DNA of 49,814 nt from HGM13006 sp963650135 (lineage in GTDB: Bacteria > Bacillota > Clostridia > Oscillospirales > Oscillospiraceae). Within the stretch, counting starts at the first letter, position 1. Each line of letters opens with the position of its first letter. The notes below the pieces were generated by a model, which was given only the letters and a program-made list of their open reading frames with translations, was not told the DNA's origin and did no database searches. Positions 15,765-24,201 of the stretch are shown one piece after another. The stretch is taken from NCBI GenBank assembly GCA_963650135.1, contig CAVJLG010000014.1, positions 1-49,814 of the forward strand. Reading direction: 5' to 3'. A program made the translations under genes and the position numbers.

Positions 15765-16891
15765 GAAGTATCAAAGCAATTGCGGCGGTAATCCTGCTGC
15801 TGTGCCTGTGCGCCTGCGGAAAAACGGCGGACAACGGCTGGAATGGTCTGACGAAAACCGGCAGCCTGGAGCTGCAATATGCCCAGAAGTTTCAGGTGGA
15901 TTATTATGAAGGCGGCTATGCCCAGATTACCATTGACGGGGATCAATATCTTCTGGTGCCGGAGGGAAAAACGGCGCCGGAGGGGGTGGGCAGCGATGTG
16001 ACGATTTTACAGCAGCCCCTGGAGAACCTCTATGTGGCGTCTTCCTCGGCCATGGATTTGTTTTTGCATACCGGGGCTATTGATAAGGTAGACATGACCA
16101 GCACCAGCGCCGAAAACTGGACCATTTCGGAGATTCGGGAGAAGGTACAGTCGGATGATATCCTCTATGTGGGGAAATACAGCGCCCCGGACTATGAGGT
16201 GGTGCTGGACGAGGGCTGCGGCCTTGCGGTGGAAAACACCATGATTACCCATAGTCCTGAGGTGAAGGAAAAGCTGGAGCAGCTGGGCATTCCGGTGCTG
16301 GTGGAGCGGTCCAGCTATGAGGAAAGTCCCTTGGGCCGGGTGGAGTGGATCAAGCTCTATGGCCTTTTGACGGGACAGCTGGATGCGGCGGAACAGTTCT
16401 TTCAGAAAAGTGTGCAGCAGGTCCAGTCTGTGGAGCAGAAAACGGGAGCTTCGGGGGAAACGCAGCCCACGGTGGTGTTCTTTTATTTCACGTCCTCGGG
16501 CTATGCCAATGTCCGCACGCCCAATGATTACATTTCCCAAATGATCGACCTGGCTGGGGGCAGCTATGCCTTTTCCGCAGAAGAACTGGGCGATCAGGGC
16601 AGCCGCTCCAGCATCAACATGGACCCCGAGCAGTTTTATGCGGCGGCAAAGGACGCGGATATTCTGATTTACAACAGCACGGTGGAGGGAGAGCTCTCTT
16701 CGCTGGATGCACTGCTGGAAAAAAGCCCGCTGATGAAGGACTGCAAGGCGGTGCTGGACGGAAACGTCTGGTGTACGGGGCAGAACATGTTCCAGCAGGT
16801 CAGCGGCACGGCGGAAATGATTGCCGACCTGCATGCGGTAATTTCCGGGGATACGGAACAGCCGCTGACGTTTTTACACCCACTGCAATAG
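15761..16891 (+). CDS. Substrate-binding lipoprotein of a BtuFCD/FecBCD-type ABC transporter
   Basis: A 376-residue solute-binding lipoprotein (signal ending CLCAC, Cys19) of the helical-backbone class III fold used for cobalamin, heme and siderophores: two lobes, with the first around residues 80-190 and the second around 230-360. Riboswitch control and the flanking cobalamin genes argue for a corrinoid or cobalt-tetrapyrrole ligand. It overlaps the previous gene by ATGA and is followed 12 bases later by the permease. The ligand is not proven by sequence. Confidence 0.85.
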   Translation: MRSIKAIAAVILLLCLCACGKTADNGWNGLTKTGSLELQYAQKFQVDYYEGGYAQITIDGDQYLLVPEGKTAPEGVGSDVTILQQPLENLYVASSSAMDLFLHTGAIDKVDMTSTSAENWTISEIREKVQSDDILYVGKYSAPDYEVVLDEGCGLAVENTMITHSPEVKEKLEQLGIPVLVERSSYEESPLGRVEWIKLYGLLTGQLDAAEQFFQKSVQQVQSVEQKTGASGETQPTVVFFYFTSSGYANVRTPNDYISQMIDLAGGSYAFSAEELGDQGSRSSINMDPEQFYAAAKDADILIYNSTVEGELSSLDALLEKSPLMKDCKAVLDGNVWCTGQNMFQQVSGTAEMIADLHAVISGDTEQPLTFLHPLQ

Positions 16892-16903
16892 AAAGGACAA
16901 GCT

Positions 16904-17926
16904 ATGCTGCAACATGAAAAACGCCGCTATCTTGCGGCATTTGGAATCCTGGGGGCGCTGCTGCTGACGCTTTTGGTGCTGAATCTGCGCATTGGCAGTA
17001 TAAAGGTGCCCATGGGCGAGCTGCTGGCGATTCTCCGGGGGCAGAACCGAGACGGCACTGCGGGACAGATTATCTGGACCATTCGGATGCCGCGCATGAT
17101 TGCAGCAGCGGTTTTAGGCGGCGCATTGGCGGTGGCGGGATTCCTGCTGCAAACGTTCTTTTCTAACCCCATTGCCGGGCCTTTTGTGCTGGGCATTTCC
17201 TCCGGGGCAAAGCTCACTGTTGCCATTGCGATGATTTTGAGCCTGCGGCTGGGGACAAATCTCTCCTCCGGTGCGATGATTGTGGCGGCGTTTGTGGGCG
17301 CGGGGCTGTCTATGGGGCTGATTTTGGCGATTTCCGGGCGGGTAGACCGGATGAGTGTGCTGGTGGTCTGCGGTGTGATGATCGGCTATATTTGCTCTGC
17401 CATCACGGATTTTATGGTGACCTTTGCGGAGGATTCCAATATTGTGAACCTCCACAACTGGTCACGGGGCAGCTTTTCCGGTACCAGCTGGGAGAATGTC
17501 AGAACCATGGTGCCGGTGGTGGCGGTTTCTATGCTTTTGAGCTTTCTATTGTCGAAGCCCATGGGGGCCTATCAGATGGGCGAAACCTATGCGGCTAGCT
17601 TGGGGGTGCATCTCCGGCGGCTGCGGTGGGCGCTGATCCTCCTGTCTAGCATTCTTGCGGCAACGGTAACCGCCTTTGCCGGGCCCATTTCGTTTTTGGG
17701 CATTGCGGCGCCCCATCTCATTCGGCAGCTGCTGAAAACGGCAAAGCCCATTTTGATGATTCCGGCGTGCTTCCTGGGGGGTGCAGTGTTCTGCTTGCTG
17801 TGCGATCTCTTGGCACGGACGATGTTTTCCCCTACGGAACTGAGTATCAGCACGGTGACGGCGGTATTCGGTGCGCCGGTGGTGATTGTTATGATGCTGC
17901 ACCGGCAGAAGGAGCGCTTTTCATGA
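16904..17926 (+). CDS. btuC: ABC transporter permease, BtuC/FecCD family
   Basis: A 340-residue inner-membrane permease of the BtuC/FecCD family, about ten hydrophobic segments. The family hallmarks are visible: RMPRMIAAAVLGGALAVAG near residue 60 and, near residue 265, the cytoplasmic coupling region GPISFLGIAAPHLIRQL that contacts the ATPase. It works as a homodimer with the binding protein before it and the ATPase domain after it. Its TGA overlaps the next ATG. Cobalamin as cargo is inferred from the operon and its riboswitch. Confidence 0.9.
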   Translation: MLQHEKRRYLAAFGILGALLLTLLVLNLRIGSIKVPMGELLAILRGQNRDGTAGQIIWTIRMPRMIAAAVLGGALAVAGFLLQTFFSNPIAGPFVLGISSGAKLTVAIAMILSLRLGTNLSSGAMIVAAFVGAGLSMGLILAISGRVDRMSVLVVCGVMIGYICSAITDFMVTFAEDSNIVNLHNWSRGSFSGTSWENVRTMVPVVAVSMLLSFLLSKPMGAYQMGETYAASLGVHLRRLRWALILLSSILAATVTAFAGPISFLGIAAPHLIRQLLKTAKPILMIPACFLGGAVFCLLCDLLARTMFSPTELSISTVTAVFGAPVVIVMMLHRQKERFS

Positions 17927-19836
17927 ACCAGAAACCAATGAAATTGGAGGCCCGACAGCTTCGGGTGGGCTATCCCCGGAAGGCTGTGTTGGCGGATGTG
18001 GAATTTGCTGTGCAGCCCGGCGAAATCCTGGCGCTGGTGGGGCCCAATGGCGCAGGAAAATCCACACTGATGAAAAGCCTCGCCGGTCAATTGGCACTCC
18101 AGGGGGGAACGGTGCTGCTGTCCGGGAAGAACCTGGTGCAGCTGCGGCCCAATGAAACGGCCAGGGCACTTTCCCTGATGCTGACGGGACAGGCCATCCC
18201 GGAGCTCATGACCTGCCGGGAGGTGGTGGCGGCCGGACGGTATCCCTACACGGGGAAAATGGGCATCTTGTCCCCGGCAGATTGGGAGAAGGTAGACGGG
18301 GCGATATCCCGGCTGCATGCAGAGGAGTTGGTGGAACGCCCCTTCGATGCCATCAGCGACGGGCAGCGGCAGCGGGTATTGCTGGCAAGAGCGCTGTGCC
18401 AGGAGCCCGAGGTGCTGGTACTGGATGAACCCACGGCCTATCTCGATATCCGGTATCAGCTGGAGCTGGTGGCGGCGCTGAAGTCCTTGGCCCGGGAAGA
18501 GGGCCTGGCGGTGGTGGTCAGTCTCCATGAGCTGGACCTGGTGCGCCGGTGCGCGGACCGGATGCTCTGCCTGAAAAATGGACGGATAGACCGGCTGGAT
18601 GCTACGGAGGCGATTTTTTCCGGGAACTATCTGGAGCAGCTGTTTGATTTGCCGGCGGGAAGTCTAACTGCCTCGGCGCAGCCTGCATTTCAGCACTATA
18701 TTCAGTCCGGGGGCAAGCAGCTTCGGTGCGGCTATACCACCGGTACCTGTGCGGCGTTGGCGGCATTGGGGGCGGCGCGGCGATTGCTGACAGGGGCGTG
18801 GCCGCAATCGGTGCGGCTGGTAACGCCCAAGGGACTGCCCGTGGAGGTAGGGCTGGAGCAATGCAGCGCTACAGAGTATGCTGCAACCTGCGGCGTTCGG
18901 AAGGATGCCGGAGACGATGTGGATGCCACGGCGGGAATGCTTATTCTGGCAGAGGTGCAGTTCAGCGACCATCCTGGTATCACCATCGACGGCAGCGCCG
19001 GAATCGGACGTGTGACCAAGCCGGGACTGGATCAGCCGGTGGGGGCGGCAGCCATCAATTCGGTGCCCCGGAAGATGATTTTGGAGGCGGTAAGCTCGGT
19101 TGCCGCAGCGGCGGAATATACGGGCGGGCTTGCCGTTACCATTTCGGCCCCGGAGGGCGAGGCGGTTGCCAAGAAAACCTTCAATGGGGACCTGGGCATT
19201 CAGGGGGGCATTTCGATCTTAGGCACTTCCGGAATTGTAGAGCCCATGAGCCAGCAGGCGCTGATTGATACCATCACCCTGGAGCTGCGCCAGCGATATG
19301 CCGAGGGGAACCGCCGGGTGATTTTAACCCCGGGAAACTATGGTATGGATTTTCTTCGGGAGCAGGGCCTAGACCGGCTGAATGTTCCGGTGGTCAAGTG
19401 CTCGAATTTCATCGGCGATGCCCTGGATGCAGCTTCCAATCTGGGGTATCAACAGGTTTTGCTGGTGGGGCACATCGGCAAGCTGGTTAAGGTCGCCGGT
19501 GGTATTATGAATACCCACTCCAAAATGGCGGACTGCCGCCGGGAACTGATGGCGGTCCACTGTGCCCTGGTGGGCGGCAGCATGGAACTGTGCCGCAAGC
19601 TTATGAACTGCGCCACCACCGATGCCTGTATTGCGCTGCTGCAAGAGGAGAAACTGGTGGAGCCGGTGATGCAGGGACTAATGGGTGCCATTGGGGCCCA
19701 ATTGCAGCGCCGGGTGGGAGAAGCCTGCCAAATTGGTGCGATCATGTTTTCGAAGGAATACGGTCTGCTGGGGAAAACCGCAGCGGCGGAGACACTGCAA
19801 CATCAGTGGACAGAGGAGCGGGAGGAACAGCCATGA
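17923..19836 (+). CDS. Fusion: ABC transporter ATPase + CbiD (cobalt-precorrin-5B C1-methyltransferase)
   Basis: One 637-residue frame with two full-length domains. Residues ~1-245 are a BtuD/FecE-type ATPase: Walker A GPNGAGKST (40-48), signature ISDGQ (144-148, in place of LSGGQ), Walker B VLVLDEP (~164-170) and the H-loop histidine (SLHELD). Residues ~260-637 are CbiD, starting LRCGYTTGTCAALAAL and including NYGMDFL and GHIGKLVKVAGG, which adds the C1 methyl group during anaerobic corrin synthesis. No stop or start separates them. The ATG at 17923 overlaps the permease stop. Either a true bifunctional protein or a sequencing join; the reading frame looks clean. Confidence 0.9.
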   Translation: MNQKPMKLEARQLRVGYPRKAVLADVEFAVQPGEILALVGPNGAGKSTLMKSLAGQLALQGGTVLLSGKNLVQLRPNETARALSLMLTGQAIPELMTCREVVAAGRYPYTGKMGILSPADWEKVDGAISRLHAEELVERPFDAISDGQRQRVLLARALCQEPEVLVLDEPTAYLDIRYQLELVAALKSLAREEGLAVVVSLHELDLVRRCADRMLCLKNGRIDRLDATEAIFSGNYLEQLFDLPAGSLTASAQPAFQHYIQSGGKQLRCGYTTGTCAALAALGAARRLLTGAWPQSVRLVTPKGLPVEVGLEQCSATEYAATCGVRKDAGDDVDATAGMLILAEVQFSDHPGITIDGSAGIGRVTKPGLDQPVGAAAINSVPRKMILEAVSSVAAAAEYTGGLAVTISAPEGEAVAKKTFNGDLGIQGGISILGTSGIVEPMSQQALIDTITLELRQRYAEGNRRVILTPGNYGMDFLREQGLDRLNVPVVKCSNFIGDALDAASNLGYQQVLLVGHIGKLVKVAGGIMNTHSKMADCRRELMAVHCALVGGSMELCRKLMNCATTDACIALLQEEKLVEPVMQGLMGAIGAQLQRRVGEACQIGAIMFSKEYGLLGKTAAAETLQHQWTEEREEQP

Positions 19837-20588
19837 TACATTTTGTTGGAGCGGGGCCAGGCGCGCCGGATCTCATTACGCTGCGTGGAGCAGAGCTGCT
19901 AAAACAGGCGGATGTGGTGATCTATGCGGGCAGCCTGGTGAATCCGGTGCTGCTGGGGCTGTGCCGGGAGGACTGCAAGATTTACAACAGCGCCGAGATG
20001 ACATTGGAGCAGGTGATTGCCGTTTGTAAAGCCGCAGAGCAGGAGGAAAAGAATACCGTCCGGCTGCACACCGGTGACCCCAGCATCTATGGAGCCATTC
20101 GGGAGCAGATGGATGCGCTGCGGAGGGACAAGATTCCCTTTGACGTTACCCCCGGTGTTTCCAGCTTTTGCGGGGCAGCGGCTGCCATTCCTGCGGAGTA
20201 TACCCTGCCCGGGGTCAGCCAGACGGTGATTTTGACCCGTATGGCGGGCCGGACGCCGGTGCCCCAGGGTGAGGGGATTGCAGACCTTGCACGGCATGGC
20301 GCGGCTATGGTGATTTTTCTTTCGGCGGGAATGCTGCCCAAGCTACAGGAAGAACTGCTAAAAGGAGCCTACACTGCCGAAACCCCTGCGGCGCTGGTGT
20401 ATAAGGCCACCTGGCCCGAGGAAAAGGTGGTGCATACACCCCTTGGAAAGCTGGCGGAGGCGGGAGCGCGGCATGGCATCTCCAAAACTGCGTTGGTGCT
20501 GGTGGGAGATTTTTTAGGCGGCAGCTATGACCGCAGTAAGCTCTACGATCCTGCCTTTACCACGGAATTCCGGGAGGGAACGGTATGA
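19833..20588 (+). CDS. cbiF: Cobalt-precorrin-4 C11-methyltransferase
   Basis: A 251-residue SAM-dependent tetrapyrrole methylase that methylates C11 of cobalt-precorrin-4. Family marks: the N-terminal FVGAGPGAPDLITLRG loop, the HTGDPSIYGA SAM-binding segment near residue 75 and VTPGVSSFCGAAA near 105. It has the usual length. The ATG at 19833 overlaps the CbiD stop by four bases and it overlaps cbiG in the same way. Confidence 0.95.
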   Translation: MIHFVGAGPGAPDLITLRGAELLKQADVVIYAGSLVNPVLLGLCREDCKIYNSAEMTLEQVIAVCKAAEQEEKNTVRLHTGDPSIYGAIREQMDALRRDKIPFDVTPGVSSFCGAAAAIPAEYTLPGVSQTVILTRMAGRTPVPQGEGIADLARHGAAMVIFLSAGMLPKLQEELLKGAYTAETPAALVYKATWPEEKVVHTPLGKLAEAGARHGISKTALVLVGDFLGGSYDRSKLYDPAFTTEFREGTV

Positions 20589-21580
20589 ACGTGCAGATCA
20601 TCGCCTTTACCGAGCGGGGAGAAGCGTTGGCAAAGCGTCTGGCGGAAGACTCGGGCGGCGAGGCCATGCGGTGCGGACAGCCCTTATCGCTGGCGGCATG
20701 GACGAAGCGTGCCTTCGAATCGGCAGAGGCGCTGATTTTTGTGGGCGCAGCGGGAATTGCGGTTCGCGCCATTGCACCCTATGTGAAATCCAAAACCCAG
20801 GACCCGGCGGTGGTGGTAGTTGACGAAACCGGAACATTTGCTATTTCGCTGCTCAGCGGGCATTTGGGCGGCGCCAACGAGCTGACTTGGCAGGTGGCAG
20901 AGCGATGCGGCGCGATTCCTGTGATTACTACGGCAACGGACCGCAACGGCGTATTCGCAGTGGACAGCTGGGCGAGTATGCAGGGCTGCGCTGTGCAAAA
21001 TCCCCAGCATATCAAGGAAATATCTGCGCGGTTGTTGTCCGGCGGGACGGTTCGGCTCTACACCCCGTGGCCCATTGACGGTGCAGTACCCCAGGGCATT
21101 ATGTTGACGGATGAGCAGGACTGCGATGCGGTGCTGACCTTAAAGCGCACCGGGCGGGATGTAATGCGTATGATTCCGAAAATTGCTGTGTTAGGTGTGG
21201 GCTGCAAGAAGGATACCGATCAGGCAGCTATCGAGGCTGCATTTGAAGCGATTTGCACCCAAGAGGACCTGGACCCGGCGGCGTTTTCCCTGGTGTGCAG
21301 CATTGATCGGAAGGCGAAGGAGCCGGGACTGCTGGCCTTCTGCCAAGCCCATGGACTGCCGTTCCAAACCTATTCGGCGGAGCAGCTGCAACAGGCGGAA
21401 GGAGATTTTTCGGCCTCTTCGTTTGTCCAGAGCGTCACCGGCGTGGACAATGTTTGTGAGCGGAGTGCGGTATTGGGCAGCGGCGGCACATTATATCTGA
21501 ACAAGCATGCGGGAAATGGCGTGACCATGGCGGTGGCGCTGCGGCCCTTTCATCCGAATTGGAGGTGGCGGAATGAATAA
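20585..21580 (+). CDS. cbiG: Cobalt-precorrin-5A hydrolase
   Basis: A 331-residue CbiG, which opens the delta-lactone of cobalt-precorrin-5A and releases the two-carbon unit as acetaldehyde. The N-terminal and central regions (FVGAAGIAVRAIAPY near 55; LLSGHLGGANELT near 85) and the C-terminal domain (LGVGCKKDTD near 200; YLNKHAGNGVTMA near the end) are all present, so this is full length rather than a split form. ATGA overlap with cbiF; overlaps cbiH by 8 bases. Confidence 0.95.
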   Translation: MNVQIIAFTERGEALAKRLAEDSGGEAMRCGQPLSLAAWTKRAFESAEALIFVGAAGIAVRAIAPYVKSKTQDPAVVVVDETGTFAISLLSGHLGGANELTWQVAERCGAIPVITTATDRNGVFAVDSWASMQGCAVQNPQHIKEISARLLSGGTVRLYTPWPIDGAVPQGIMLTDEQDCDAVLTLKRTGRDVMRMIPKIAVLGVGCKKDTDQAAIEAAFEAICTQEDLDPAAFSLVCSIDRKAKEPGLLAFCQAHGLPFQTYSAEQLQQAEGDFSASSFVQSVTGVDNVCERSAVLGSGGTLYLNKHAGNGVTMAVALRPFHPNWRWRNE

Positions 21581-22298
21581 GCTCTTTTTGGTGGGCATTG
21601 GCCCCGGCGACGCTGCGGGCATGACCCAGGCGGCCCGGGCGGCGCTGGAGCAGTCGGAGGTGCTCTGCGGCTATACGGTGTATCTGGACCTGGTGAAGGC
21701 GCAATTCCCGGATAAGGAGACATATACCACCCCCATGACCCGAGAGCTGGAACGCTGCCAGTGGGCCATTGATCGGGCGCTTCAAGGAAAAACTGTGGCC
21801 ATGCTCTGCTCCGGGGACGCCGGGGTGTATGGCATGGCGGGGCCGGTGCTGGAACTGGCCGAGGGGAAGAATGTGGAGATTGAGGTGGTGCCGGGGGTTA
21901 CGGCGGCCCTGAGTGGTGCGGCCATTCTCGGTGCACCGCTGATGCATGATTTCTGCGTGATTTCACTGTCGGATCTGTTGACACCCTGGGAGACGATTGC
22001 CCGGCGGCTTCGCTGTGCAGCGGCTGGGGATTTTTCCATTGTGCTGTATAATCCGCGGTCAAAAAAGCGCCCGGATCATCTGCGCCGAGCCTGCGAGATC
22101 CTACTGGAGGAAATGCGCCCCGATACCGTCTGCGGCTGGGTGAAGAACATCGGCAGACCCGGGGAATGCTCCGGCCTTACCACCCTGGGGGAGCTGGGAG
22201 CGTTGGAGCTTGATATGTTCACCACGGTGTTTATCGGCGCATCCACCACAAAAAACGTAGATGGGCGCATGGTAACGCCTCGGGGGTACCGAACATGA
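21573..22298 (+). CDS. cbiH: Cobalt-precorrin-3B C17-methyltransferase
   Basis: A 241-residue tetrapyrrole methylase that methylates C17 with ring contraction. Seen: LVGIGPGDAAGMT at the N-terminus, CSGDAGVYGMAG near residue 78, VVPGVTAALSGAA near 105 and LYNPRSKKRPDHL near 155, the last being characteristic of CbiH/CobJ. The ATG has GGAGG upstream within the end of cbiG. Usual family length. Confidence 0.95.
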   Translation: MNKLFLVGIGPGDAAGMTQAARAALEQSEVLCGYTVYLDLVKAQFPDKETYTTPMTRELERCQWAIDRALQGKTVAMLCSGDAGVYGMAGPVLELAEGKNVEIEVVPGVTAALSGAAILGAPLMHDFCVISLSDLLTPWETIARRLRCAAAGDFSIVLYNPRSKKRPDHLRRACEILLEEMRPDTVCGWVKNIGRPGECSGLTTLGELGALELDMFTTVFIGASTTKNVDGRMVTPRGYRT

Positions 22299-23023
22299 AG
22301 CTCCTGATTTTTGGCGGAACCACCGAGGGAAGAATCCTGGCGGAAATTCTGACTGAGCGAGGCCACCGGGTCACTGTCAGTGTGGCAACACCGCTGGGGG
22401 CAGAGGAGCTGGACGGCATTCCCTGTGAAATTTGGGAGGGGCGGCTGGAGGAAGCAGCCATGGCGGAGCGCATTCGGAATTTTGACCTGGTGATTGACGC
22501 CACCCATCCCTATGCCGAAGCCGTATCCAAGTACATTCGGAATGCCTGCGACGAAACGGGAATTCCGCTGCGCCGGATACTGCGGGAAGCGTCCCGGGAT
22601 GGCGGCTGCATCCGGGTGGACAGCTGCAAAGCGGCGGCGGAATATCTCCGGGATCAACCCGGAAACGTATTGGTGGCAACGGGATCTAAGGCGCTGCGGG
22701 ATTATGCCTGCCTGGCCCCGGAACGGATGTATCCCCGGGTACTGCCAACCCATGAGGCGCTGAATATCTGCGAGGAGATGGGAATTCCGCACCGCAATAT
22801 CCTTGCACTCCAGGGCCCGTTCTCTCTGAAAATGAACGTTGCCATGCTGGAGCAATATAAAATCGCTTATCTGGTCACCAAGGATGGCGGAAAGGCCGGG
22901 GGATTTGACGAAAAACAGCAAGCCACGGAGCAAACCGGGGCACAGCTGATTTTGGTGGGACGGCCCCCGGATCAGGGCGAGTCCATGGAGCAGCTGCTTC
23001 GGGAATTGGAGGGAAAACCATGA
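22295..23023 (+). CDS. cbiJ: Cobalt-precorrin-6A reductase
   Basis: A 242-residue reductase of the CbiJ/CobK family, reducing cobalt-precorrin-6A with a nicotinamide cofactor. It starts with the nucleotide-binding IFGGTTEGRILAEIL motif, followed by VIDATHPYAEAVS near residue 68 and the C-terminal LVTKDGGKAGGFDEK. Overlaps both neighbours by ATGA. Confidence 0.95.
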   Translation: MKLLIFGGTTEGRILAEILTERGHRVTVSVATPLGAEELDGIPCEIWEGRLEEAAMAERIRNFDLVIDATHPYAEAVSKYIRNACDETGIPLRRILREASRDGGCIRVDSCKAAAEYLRDQPGNVLVATGSKALRDYACLAPERMYPRVLPTHEALNICEEMGIPHRNILALQGPFSLKMNVAMLEQYKIAYLVTKDGGKAGGFDEKQQATEQTGAQLILVGRPPDQGESMEQLLRELEGKP

Positions 23024-24201
23024 AATGCACACTCATCGGCATGGGCTGCGGTCCGACACTGCTCACCCAGGCGGCACAGGCTGCCATTCAGAACGCGCAG
23101 CTGCTGATCGGCGCATCGCGGCTGCTGAAGCTGGTTCCGGATACCGGCGCGGAGAAGCTTGCGGAATATCGCCCCCAGGAGATCGCAGCGCTGCTCAAAA
23201 GCCATCCGGTGGATAACTGCTGCGTGCTCTACTCCGGCGACAGCGGATTCTATTCCGGGGCAGCGGGACTTTTGCCGCTGCTGGATGGAATGGAGGTTCA
23301 GGTATTGCCCGGCATCTCCAGCCTACAGGCCTTTGCGGCGCAATTGGGGGAGCATTGGCAGGATTGGAACCTCTGCTCGGCCCATGGGGTGCAGTGTGAT
23401 CCCGTGCAGGCGGTGATGCAGGGGAGAAAGTCGTTTTTCCTGACCTCTGGGGCAGAAGGCCCCGGCAAGCTATGCGCCGTCCTGACGGAAGCCGGCCTGG
23501 GCGAATTGCAGGTTTCCGTGGGCGAAAACCTGGGGGACGACCAATCCACGCTCTGGCAGGGTACCGCTGCGGAGTGCAGTCAAAAGACCTTTGCACCGCT
23601 GAATGTGATGCTGGCAGCGGCGGCACCACGGTATCCCAGGCGCACGCCCGGCATTCCCGATGAGGAATTTCTGCGGGAAAAGGTGCCTATGACCAAGCAG
23701 GAGGTTCGTGCGGCAATTCTGGCAAAGCTGGCGGCAGCGCCGGAGAATGTGTGCTGGGATGTTGGCGCAGGAACCGGCAGCGTCAGCATGGAGCTCGCGC
23801 TCTGGACAAAAAGCGTCTGGGCGGTGGAGCAGAAGCCGGAAGCGGCGCGCCTGATCCAAAAGAATCGAGAGAAGTTTTGCGCCTGGAACCTCCATGTGGT
23901 GGAGGGGGCTGCTCCGGATGTGCTAAGAGATCTGCCAGCGCCGGATGCCGTTTTTGTGGGCGGCAGCGGTGGAAAGCTGGAGGAAATTCTGGATGCCGCC
24001 GTTCAGAAAAATCCTCGGGTGCGGATTTGTGTCAGCGCCATTGCACTGGAAACCCTGCACCGGGCGGTTTCGGCCCTGGAGCGGCTGGGCTATGCGCCGG
24101 AGGTGACCCAAATTTCCGTCAGCCGAGCGAAGGCTGCCGGAAGCCTGCATCTTCTGATGGCGCAGAATCCGGTGTTCCTGATTACGGGGGAAAGAGCATG
24201 A
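23020..24201 (+). CDS. cbiET: Bifunctional cobalt-precorrin-7 C5- / precorrin-6B C15-methyltransferase and decarboxylase (CbiE-CbiT)
   Basis: A 393-residue fusion. Residues ~1-195 are CbiE, a tetrapyrrole methylase (IGMGCGPTLLTQAA, SGDSGFYSGAAGLL, LPGISSLQAFAA). Residues ~205-393 are CbiT, a Rossmann methyltransferase (MTKQEVRAAILAKL, then WDVGAGTGSVSMELA). Together they methylate C5 and C15 and remove the acetate carboxyl of ring C. The fusion is a common form (CobL-type). Overlaps both neighbours by ATGA. Confidence 0.95.
   Translation: MKCTLIGMGCGPTLLTQAAQAAIQNAQLLIGASRLLKLVPDTGAEKLAEYRPQEIAALLKSHPVDNCCVLYSGDSGFYSGAAGLLPLLDGMEVQVLPGISSLQAFAAQLGEHWQDWNLCSAHGVQCDPVQAVMQGRKSFFLTSGAEGPGKLCAVLTEAGLGELQVSVGENLGDDQSTLWQGTAAECSQKTFAPLNVMLAAAAPRYPRRTPGIPDEEFLREKVPMTKQEVRAAILAKLAAAPENVCWDVGAGTGSVSMELALWTKSVWAVEQKPEAARLIQKNREKFCAWNLHVVEGAAPDVLRDLPAPDAVFVGGSGGKLEEILDAAVQKNPRVRICVSAIALETLHRAVSALERLGYAPEVTQISVSRAKAAGSLHLLMAQNPVFLITGERA

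Noticed and set aside
17767..17922. Longer N-terminus for the ATPase-CbiD fusion
   Set aside because: The frame is open upstream but lies within the permease gene; ATG 17923 gives the normal ATPase start and an ATGA overlap.
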